NCBI GenBank assembly: GCA_021820805.1
Contig: JAKADF010000280.1
Coordinates: 1-5,308, forward strand
DNA length: 5,308 bases
Origin: Bacillota bacterium
GTDB taxonomy: Bacteria > Bacillota > Bacilli > Alicyclobacillales > Alicyclobacillaceae
Direction of reading: 5' to 3'
Below, piece by piece: positions 1 through 4,169 of this stretch (positions are counted from its first letter, which is position 1; every line of letters begins with the position of its first letter). The position numbers were made by a program, and so were the translations under genes. The notes under the pieces were generated by a model that was given only the letters and a program-made list of their open reading frames with translations, was not told the origin of the DNA and did no database searches.

Positions 1-31
1 CACCTAAGCCCTCTGCATTTTTAATGTTAGC

Positions 32-280
32 TCATAATTTATTAATTTTTTTATATCTTCGTTTATCTTCTGCACCAGTTCTACATTGTTGTTCACGAAT
101 GACAGATGGAAAATTACCATATGGAAACACGCCCGACGGTAAAACTCGAAAAACGGTCTTCATAATTTTCACGCCTGGCTTAACTGGTAATAGATTTGCA
201 CACGAAGGGCACCATGCATTAGGACTTTTCTCTGGCTCGAACCTGTAATCTTGCAACCCATTCACCCACTTGAATAACAA
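32..280 (-). CDS. Possible small cysteine-containing protein, unrecognised
   Basis: This is an open frame of up to 82 codons that I do not recognise. It contains a CPSC pair (residues 24 and 27 when counted from the TTG at 280), a third Cys at 66, and a very basic tail (EDKRRYKKINKL). A single CxxC plus one distant Cys could bind metal or form a disulfide, but that is inference. The start is uncertain. The TTG at 280 lies inside a tandem repeat (276-311) and has no clear ribosome binding site. A GTG at 265 and an ATG at 163 are alternatives. The opposite strand of the same stretch is also open (24-248), but its translation looks less protein-like. It would be transcribed divergently from the DUF1360 gene. 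It may equally be a degraded gene remnant. Confidence 0.35.
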   Translation of the reverse strand: MLFKWVNGLQDYRFEPEKSPNAWCPSCANLLPVKPGVKIMKTVFRVLPSGVFPYGNFPSVIREQQCRTGAEDKRRYKKINKL

Positions 281-311
281 TTATCAATTTATGAACAATT
301 ATCGAATTTAT
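276..311. repeat. Tandem 18-bp direct repeat in the divergent intergenic region
   Basis: AACAATTATC occurs at 276-285 and again at 294-303. It is followed by AATTTAT in the first unit and GAATTTAT in the second, so the two units are nearly identical 18-mers. The TCGAATTTAT end of the second unit (302-311) recurs at 392-401. The repeats lie between two divergent reading frames and could be protein-binding sites or a simple slippage product. Confidence 0.6.
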
Positions 312-380
312 TAATAAACTAGACTCATCATATCATCTTATGTATTCGCGGTGTGTCGAAATTAATCGAATGCGAAAATT

Positions 381-410
381 TCATATCCAATTCGAATTTA
401 TCCATACTAA
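381..410 (+). promoter_or_regulatory. Candidate sigma-E-type sporulation promoter for the DUF1360 gene
   Basis: TCATATC (381-387) matches six of seven positions of the B. subtilis SigE -35 consensus KMATATT. It is followed, after 15 bases, by CATACTAA (403-410), which matches six of eight positions of the -10 consensus CATACAMT. Initiation would fall near 416-418, giving a very short leader that still contains the ribosome binding site. The consensus is established knowledge; its use here is inference. No comparably good SigA promoter was seen close to the gene. Confidence 0.35.
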
Positions 411-418
411 CAGGAGAG

Positions 419-427
419 AAAGGAGAT
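419..427 (+). promoter_or_regulatory. Strong ribosome binding site of the DUF1360 gene
   Basis: AAAGGAGAT lies with its GGAG core ending 7 bases before the ATG at 433. It fixes that start codon. Confidence 0.85.
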
Positions 428-432
428 CTTAA

Positions 433-807
433 ATGAAGGACATTAGTTGGATGACTTATTTAATGGTGATACTCGCGAGTTATCGATTTACGCACTTAAT
501 TGTCTTTGATAAAATCACAGAGTTCATTCGCAAACCTTTTATGAAGGAAGAACAAGTGACTGATACATCAGGTCACATACATACAAAACAAGTACCAAAA
601 TCCAAATTTGGTTATCTTCTAAACTGCTATTGGTGCGCTGGCATGTGGAGTGCCATCCTGTTCGGTTGTATATACCTGTTTTGGACTAAAACTATGCTGC
701 CGTTTATTTTCATTTTCTCAATTGCTGGTGCTTCCTCAATTATCGAAACATTCGTCGGGGTTGGCAGCCGATGCATCGCATTCTTATCCAAAGAAATTCA
801 CGAATAA
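433..807 (+). CDS. DUF1360 family small membrane protein (YjcA/YngL-like)
   Basis: The protein has 124 residues, close to the usual length of DUF1360 proteins in spore-formers. An N-terminal hydrophobic segment (about 6-25) contains the family-typical YRFTHLIVFDKI stretch. A polar central part (about 34-58) follows, then the conserved CYWCAGMW motif at about residues 64-71, which begins a second hydrophobic segment. A third segment lies at about 88-108, with SIIETFVG at its end. Three membrane passes are likely. The biochemical function of the family is unknown. Some B. subtilis members are associated with sporulation, and the SigE-like promoter upstream fits that, but this is inference. The ATG at 433 is chosen because of its excellent ribosome binding site. 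It appears to be transcribed alone: the next gene is on the opposite strand. Confidence 0.85.
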   Translation: MKDISWMTYLMVILASYRFTHLIVFDKITEFIRKPFMKEEQVTDTSGHIHTKQVPKSKFGYLLNCYWCAGMWSAILFGCIYLFWTKTMLPFIFIFSIAGASSIIETFVGVGSRCIAFLSKEIHE

Positions 808-826
808 TGTGACTCATTCACACTTT
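808..826 (+). terminator. Weak hairpin after the DUF1360 gene
   Basis: TGTGA (808-812) pairs with TCACA (818-822) around a five-base loop immediately after the TAA stop, and is followed by CTTTT. The stem is short and AT-rich, so it is at best a weak intrinsic terminator. Confidence 0.35.
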
Positions 827-833
827 TAAAAAG

Positions 834-908
834 ATAAAAAACGCACCATGTTCGAGGGCAACTTGATGAATCTGTAATCCACAAACAGCCTGCGTCCATT
901 TGGTGCGT
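834..908 (-). terminator. Minus-strand terminator or terminator-closed structured RNA
   Basis: ACGCACCA (841-848) and TGGTGCGT (901-908) are perfect 8-bp inverted arms. TG next to the left arm can add two pairs with CA beyond a two-base bulge. Read on the minus strand, the second arm runs directly into TTTTTTATCTTTTT, the classic intrinsic-terminator layout. The enclosed loop is unusually long (52 bases), so this may be the closing helix of a folded 3' RNA domain rather than a simple hairpin. It lies 85 bases beyond the stop of the minus-strand gene at 994-1263 and would terminate its transcript. No known RNA family was recognised. Confidence 0.55.
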
Positions 909-993
909 CTATTTGAGCAAAACTTTGCTATATGTATAATTTTTATAGTTCTGTTTTCATTATCCAACGAAGCATTTTTTAAAGTGTTATTAA

Positions 994-1263
994 TTAACGG
1001 TACAAATGTGCAACTTTGTACCCTTGAAACTTTGTATCTAAAGCACCAAGGCCTTGAAACACCCCTGCAGCCATCTTACCAAATGTCTCAGCCTGCTCTT
1101 GTTCTTCCCAAACTTGCAGCACACGAAGACCCTCATTTGTTTCCAGTGTAACAATTTCAAGTAAACCAGGCATTAATTCTCTGGTCGGATTCATTTTATC
1201 GAGCAGTGATTCGTGGTCTGTATCTTTCCAATTTGGAATATCTACCTGTAATAAAAACGCCAT
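994..1263 (-). CDS. Small protein, possibly ABM-like dimeric alpha/beta barrel
   Basis: The protein has 89 residues, with no signal peptide, membrane segment or cysteines. The start MAFLLQVDIPNW is strand-like, the middle (about 33-60) reads MPGLLEIVTLETNEGLRVLQVWEEQEQ in outline, and the end is VAHLYR. The pattern of an N-terminal beta strand, a 'GL' turn, a strand leading into VWE, a helix and a terminal LYR strand resembles antibiotic-biosynthesis-monooxygenase-like ferredoxin-fold proteins. That assignment is by general pattern only, and no catalytic residue can be pointed out. The ATG is supported by TTAGGAGG (1273-1280, minus) 9 bases upstream and by a TATAAT box further up. It lies downstream of the cyclase gene on the same strand, but a gap of over 300 bases argues for separate transcription. 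Its stop is followed by the 834-908 terminator. Confidence 0.75.
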   Translation of the reverse strand: MAFLLQVDIPNWKDTDHESLLDKMNPTRELMPGLLEIVTLETNEGLRVLQVWEEQEQAETFGKMAAGVFQGLGALDTKFQGYKVAHLYR

Positions 1264-1306
1264 GAACGTCGGCCTCCTAAAGTTGCTTTAGTAATGGAAT
1301 ACGACT

Positions 1307-1334
1307 ATTATAGGATGCCGAAACCTTGGGATAA
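1307..1334 (-). promoter_or_regulatory. Candidate SigA promoter for the 994-1263 gene
   Basis: A perfect TATAAT (minus strand, 1312 down to 1307) lies about 27 bases upstream of the AGGAGG ribosome binding site of the next gene. The -35, TTATCC at 1334-1329 with a 16-base spacer, is poor, so the promoter may be weak or need an activator. Confidence 0.45.
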
Positions 1335-1382
1335 GTGATATGAATCTCATTCCTGCAAATAGAAAAAGACTTTTTAAGGTTA

Positions 1383-1483
1383 AACAAGGGCGCGACAACC
1401 GTCACTTGGTAAACAATCCATCGGAGATTTTTGCCAAAGGCCGCGCCCTTGTTCTTCCTGTAGGGGTGACTGTATCCCCTTAC
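1383..1483. other. Highly structured intergenic element (candidate ncRNA or element terminus)
   Basis: The gap between the cyclase and the small gene (1264-1585) has no convincing gene, but it holds this element. A perfect 12-bp stem pairs AACAAGGGCGCG (1383-1394) with CGCGCCCTTGTT (1442-1453). Inside it, TTGGTAAA-C-AATC (1406-1418) pairs with GATTTTTGCCAA (1426-1437): 12 pairs, one G-U, one bulged C, and a seven-base loop. A second hairpin follows: AGGGG (1462-1466) with CCCCT (1476-1480), extendable by two pairs past a bulge. The internal-loop bases GTCAC (1401-1405) are complementary to GTGAC (1466-1470) at the second hairpin, so a pseudoknot is possible. The pairing exists on both strands, so orientation is unknown. 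A 70-codon minus-strand ORF (1277-1489) overlaps it, lacks a ribosome binding site, and is probably spurious. Confidence 0.6.
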
Positions 1484-1585
1484 GCTCATTCTAAGCGGAT
1501 TACCGTGTCACAGTGCGTGGCTAATGTGTAAACTACGCAAAGTTTTTTATTTCCTTCAAGAACATTTACCATTTACAACGCATAT

Positions 1586-3451
1586 TCAGTACTTATTCTT
1601 CGCTGTTAAGTACAAATCACGATATAAGCTAAGCGCCATCAGCGGCCAGACATATGGATAACTGTGATAACGAATATACGCTTCGCCCGTAATTCCAGCC
1701 CCGGTCGGGTAAGTCTCGCTCCACCCGCCATATAAATTTACAGTATTTATCAAATAACTCGCTGCCCGTTCGATACTCTTAGAAACGGAATTTGACCCTC
1801 TGCTTTGGTTTAACGGCGGGACTTTATGGGCCCCAAATTTAGAACCAGACGCATGGAGCATCGTAATCAAAGCCCATGCCGTCTGTGTTGGAGTACTTTT
1901 CCCGAGCGAAATGTATTTTCTCTCATCGTCACTAGCACAAGACTCTCCAAAACCGCCATCCGGGTTTTGTACACCAAGCAGCCAAGACAGCGCTTTACTT
2001 ATGGCAGCGTGGTTACGGGACACTCCTGATGCGCGCAGGCCCTGAACGGCTAGGCATGTTCCATAAATAAAACAGATACCCCAGCGTCCAAACCACGAAC
2101 CATCACTTTGCTGGTGCTCCAAAAGCCAGTTGACGGCTCTAGAAACAGGTTCTTGCGGGACTCCAGGAATTTTTACAATCGTATCAAGCACGCGGCCAGT
2201 AATATCAGGCGTCGAAGGATCCGTAAGCAATTTACCTATGTCTTCACCAAATAGAAATCCGAGTAATTTATTGTCACAATCCCTGTCAAATGCTGACCAC
2301 CCGCCATCAGAGTTCTGCATAGAGAGAAGAAACCGTAAGCCTTTCCTCCACTCCGTACGGTAAATGTGTGAAAACGGCCCGAGGGCCTCCAGTACCACTG
2401 CCGTATCATCCACATCTGGGTACCATGTATTAATGTCCGAAAAACCCCATCCTCCCGGCTTGCCAGAAGGTGTATGATGACGCCAATCAGACATTCGCCA
2501 GTGCTGCCTTGATACAAGATATGATGCACCTCTCATCAAAGGACGACTTAGTGAAGGCAAGCTTGCGGCATGTAATGCATGCATAGAAAGCGCGGTATCC
2601 CAAATCGTTGATGTAAAAAACTGCTGATGCACAAATGAGTGCAGTCTGCACACCATAGTCTTTAATCCCACGATAGACTGCTGAATAACCCTGTGGCTAT
2701 ACGAGTAGCCGATTGCATGAAGTGCAAAGACCGCGAGCACAGTTGCAGACAAATATCCTGCAATCGTCCCGTTCGGCTCCATTCGCTCAATCAAAAATTT
2801 TCGACACTCTTGAATCGCATGCTGGTTCGGCATCTGAACTTGCCCTTTATGCCATTTCTCGTCAAGAACGAGATCCTTTAGACTAACTGAATCAGGTATA
2901 CGATATGAAAAATTCAGGTGAGACAAAAGAAGCATCGATGGAACATGAACGCGCATTGGACTCGTAATATCCCATAAGCTCACTGGACTTAGTGAATGCC
3001 GCATCATAATTTCCATGGGCAAGTTTGGCAGTGACCGCCAGGAGATTTGACCAGCAACGGCTAAAAACACTTTCGCAAACCACGAGCACTGTGTGATGCC
3101 TCCGTGACGCAAAATATATGACCTTGCTTTTAGCATCGGTGACGATGATTTTTGCACCCCTGAAAGCAGCAGGGCAAAATATACGAGCGTAGTGGCAGAT
3201 ACATTTTCCTTTTGATTTGGATATACTGTGAAACTTCCATCCGGCTTTTGCTTATGAATCAGAAGGTGACAAAGCTCTGGTATCAGCGGATCCGATGCTT
3301 TACCGATTAGGTTTAGAAAAATGACCATTATGGCATCTGAAATAGGAGCTACCTCACAACAATAAACGAATCTCCCGTCCACTGCTTGATGAGCCAAGAT
3401 GCCCATGCACGTTTTCCAAATAGCTTCATCAAGCTGCTTTTTCTGCAGCAC
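1586..3451 (-). CDS. sqhC: Sporulenol synthase-like triterpenoid cyclase (squalene-hopene cyclase family)
   Basis: The 621-residue length is near that of B. subtilis SqhC (about 630). The family catalyses proton-initiated cyclisation of long isoprenoids at the membrane face. The acid motif DVDDTA is at 346-351, just after a GGWGF stretch. QW-type repeats are seen at about 67-74 (KQKPDGSF), 379-385 (QNSDGGW), 447-453 and 495-501, with WDTAL at about 284-288. Several signatures follow SqhC rather than bacterial hopene cyclases as I recall them: DPSTPDITGRVL (411-422), GRWGICFIYGT (455-465, Cys where hopene cyclases usually have Asn), and YIRYHSYPYVW near the C-terminus (592-602). The likely substrate is therefore tetraprenyl-beta-curcumene, giving sporulenol, a spore lipid; squalene cyclisation to hopene is the alternative. 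The GTG start is fixed by AAAGGAGG seven bases upstream. The gene is transcribed singly, divergent from the SOS-box gene. No terminator is obvious downstream. Confidence 0.9.
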   Translation of the reverse strand: MLQKKQLDEAIWKTCMGILAHQAVDGRFVYCCEVAPISDAIMVIFLNLIGKASDPLIPELCHLLIHKQKPDGSFTVYPNQKENVSATTLVYFALLLSGVQKSSSPMLKARSYILRHGGITQCSWFAKVFLAVAGQISWRSLPNLPMEIMMRHSLSPVSLWDITSPMRVHVPSMLLLSHLNFSYRIPDSVSLKDLVLDEKWHKGQVQMPNQHAIQECRKFLIERMEPNGTIAGYLSATVLAVFALHAIGYSYSHRVIQQSIVGLKTMVCRLHSFVHQQFFTSTIWDTALSMHALHAASLPSLSRPLMRGASYLVSRQHWRMSDWRHHTPSGKPGGWGFSDINTWYPDVDDTAVVLEALGPFSHIYRTEWRKGLRFLLSMQNSDGGWSAFDRDCDNKLLGFLFGEDIGKLLTDPSTPDITGRVLDTIVKIPGVPQEPVSRAVNWLLEHQQSDGSWFGRWGICFIYGTCLAVQGLRASGVSRNHAAISKALSWLLGVQNPDGGFGESCASDDERKYISLGKSTPTQTAWALITMLHASGSKFGAHKVPPLNQSRGSNSVSKSIERAASYLINTVNLYGGWSETYPTGAGITGEAYIRYHSYPYVWPLMALSLYRDLYLTAKNKY

Positions 3452-3458
3452 GTCCCTG

Positions 3459-3466
3459 CCTCCTTT
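3459..3466 (-). promoter_or_regulatory. Ribosome binding site fixing the GTG start of the cyclase
   Basis: Minus-strand AAAGGAGG is separated by 7 bases from the GTG at 3451. This near-perfect anti-16S match outweighs the lack of an ATG. Confidence 0.85.
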
Positions 3467-3493
3467 GTCCTAGTTCATCATTTTTATCCTTGC

Positions 3494-3501
3494 AGTCTAT
3501 G
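3494..3501 (-). promoter_or_regulatory. Weak SigE-type -10 candidate upstream of the cyclase
   Basis: Minus-strand CATAGACT matches seven of eight positions of the SigE -10 consensus CATACAMT and sits about 28 bases upstream of the ribosome binding site. No matching ATA-type -35 is found 14-15 bases further upstream (ACGGCAC there), so the call is tentative. A sporulation promoter would suit a sporulenol synthase. The gene-free stretch 3452-3772 otherwise holds the operator elements listed next and the yolD-like leader. Confidence 0.2.
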
Positions 3502-3583
3502 ACGAATTAGGCAGGTGTGCCGTAGTCATTCGCCTATCCGTTCAAACAGCAGCTCTCTTTTACTTAGATGGAAAAACTTTAGC

Positions 3584-3597
3584 CAAACATATGTTTG
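3584..3597. promoter_or_regulatory. 14-bp perfect palindrome overlapping the yolD-like -35
   Basis: CAAACATATGTTTG is a perfect palindrome. Its centre is 51 bp, about five helical turns, from the centre of the SOS box, and it overlaps the weak -35 (TTGCAT, 3595-3600). It could be a second operator for an unidentified dimeric regulator. It does not fit the SOS box consensus. Confidence 0.4.
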
Positions 3598-3624
3598 CAT
3601 AATACCAATGAACAATCATATAAT
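3595..3624 (+). promoter_or_regulatory. Candidate SigA promoter of the yolD-like gene
   Basis: A perfect TATAAT is at 3619-3624. The best -35 is TTGCAT (3595-3600), matching three of six positions, with an 18-base spacer. Initiation near 3630 would fall inside the LexA palindrome, so a bound repressor would block the start. The resulting leader of about 140 bases can fold weakly: CGCGA 3664-3668 with TCGCG 3703-3707, and GGCA with TGCC around 3679-3690. Confidence 0.5.
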
Positions 3625-3659
3625 CACTTATATACGAACGCGTGTTCGTATATAAGTGA
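3624..3659. promoter_or_regulatory. LexA/DinR SOS box within a 36-bp palindrome
   Basis: The core CGAACGCGTGTTCG (3635-3648) fits the Gram-positive LexA (DinR) operator consensus CGAAC-RNRY-GTTCG at every defined position. It is embedded in a longer perfect inverted repeat: arms TCACTTATATACGAAC (3624-3639) and GTTCGTATATAAGTGA (3644-3659) around GCGT. It begins at the last base of the TATAAT box and lies upstream of a yolD-like gene, a class known to be SOS-controlled in B. subtilis. The operator is therefore expected to repress that gene until DNA damage inactivates LexA. It may also affect the divergent cyclase promoter. Confidence 0.88.
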
Positions 3660-3756
3660 CATACGCGAGCTGTGAAGCGGCACCGATGCCTGCGTTTGCA
3701 TTTCGCGGGGCAATTACTAGACTGCAGCAAGAAAATTGGCAGACACTCCACGTATA

Positions 3757-3765
3757 GAAAGGACG
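3757..3765 (+). promoter_or_regulatory. Ribosome binding site of the yolD-like gene
   Basis: GAAAGGACG ends 7 bases before the ATG at 3773. It is a good, though not perfect, anti-16S match and supports that start. Confidence 0.7.
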
Positions 3766-3772
3766 ACCTCTA

Positions 3773-4093
3773 ATGCGCATTCAAGAAGGCAATATTTTCG
3801 AGGCTATGCGGCTTGTGCTTCCTGAACATAGAGAAAGTATGCTGCATTTTGAACGGGAGTTACGAAAATTAGAGCGGCCGTGTCTTGAAGCAGATAAGCA
3901 AAGTGACATGCACTATATTCTAACAAATGCTCTTTCTACCGGACGGCAAATCAGAATTACACTTTTTGACCCGTATGAGGACGATACTCGTGAAGGTGTA
4001 CCAATCATAAAAAACGGAAAGCTTTTCCTCACAAAACATGGCGAAACATGGCCAATTGCAAGAGAGCAAATTGTGGATATTGAAGAGATATAG
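3773..4093 (+). CDS. YolD-like protein under SOS control
   Basis: The protein has 106 residues, the usual size for the YolD-like family. The N-terminal part carries the family pattern: EGNIFEAMRLVLPEH, then a charged helical stretch (about 18-48) with ERELRKLERP and a DKQSDMHYILTNAL region. The C-terminal half (about 56-106) is a beta-rich domain, with VPIIKNGKLFL and a final IVDIEEI strand matching the family's typical 'I..IVDIE' ending. In B. subtilis such genes (yolD, yqjX) precede Y-family polymerase genes (uvrX, yqjW) in SOS-induced operons, and a role as polymerase accessory has been suggested from that context only. Here the SOS box upstream is present, but no polymerase follows: the next gene converges from the other strand and a terminator intervenes. 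Protein identity is fairly sure; molecular function is unknown. Confidence 0.85.
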   Translation: MRIQEGNIFEAMRLVLPEHRESMLHFERELRKLERPCLEADKQSDMHYILTNALSTGRQIRITLFDPYEDDTREGVPIIKNGKLFLTKHGETWPIAREQIVDIEEI

Positions 4094-4113
4094 AAATATA
4101 GACGAGTTTAGTA

Positions 4114-4150
4114 CAAAACCGCCAAGGCACAAACGCACAAGGTGGTTTTG
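4114..4150. terminator. Bidirectional terminator between convergent genes
   Basis: CAAAACCGCC (4114-4123) pairs with GGTGGTTTTG (4141-4150) around a 17-base loop, with one G-U pair. The A-rich start and T-rich end give a short U-tract on either strand. It lies between the stop of the yolD-like gene (4093) and the stop of the convergent efflux gene (4170), as expected for a shared terminator. Confidence 0.6.
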
Positions 4151-4169
4151 ATTCATTTGTTAAAAATAA

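Noticed and set aside
222..262. tRNA-like T-arm sequence on the minus strand (GGTTCGAGCC)
   Set aside because: The flanking bases do not form the five-pair T stem, and no acceptor, anticodon or D arms can be drawn.
1383..1453. Integron attC site
   Set aside because: The arms begin with AAC and end with GTT, but the RYYYAAC/GTTRRRY core sites and the typical extrahelical bases are absent, and no cassette gene or integrase is present.
1383..1453. Simple rho-independent terminator of the cyclase gene
   Set aside because: The stem is strong, but there is no immediate U-tract after either arm, and the 47-base interior is itself well structured.
1277..1489. Minus-strand ORF of 70 codons between the cyclase and the small gene
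   Set aside because: It has no ribosome binding site, spans both arms of the long inverted repeat, and its end runs over the TATAAT and up to the ribosome binding site of the next gene. The openness is better explained by the structured element.
1340..1531. Plus-strand ORF of 63 codons
   Set aside because: It has no convincing ribosome binding site, its composition is not protein-like, and it overlaps the same inverted repeat.
3656..3757. Possible leader peptide in the yolD-like 5' region (GTG at 3656 or ATG at 3686, stop at 3755-3757)
   Set aside because: It ends temptingly at the yolD-like ribosome binding site, but neither start has a ribosome binding site and the peptide shows no recognisable attenuation signal.
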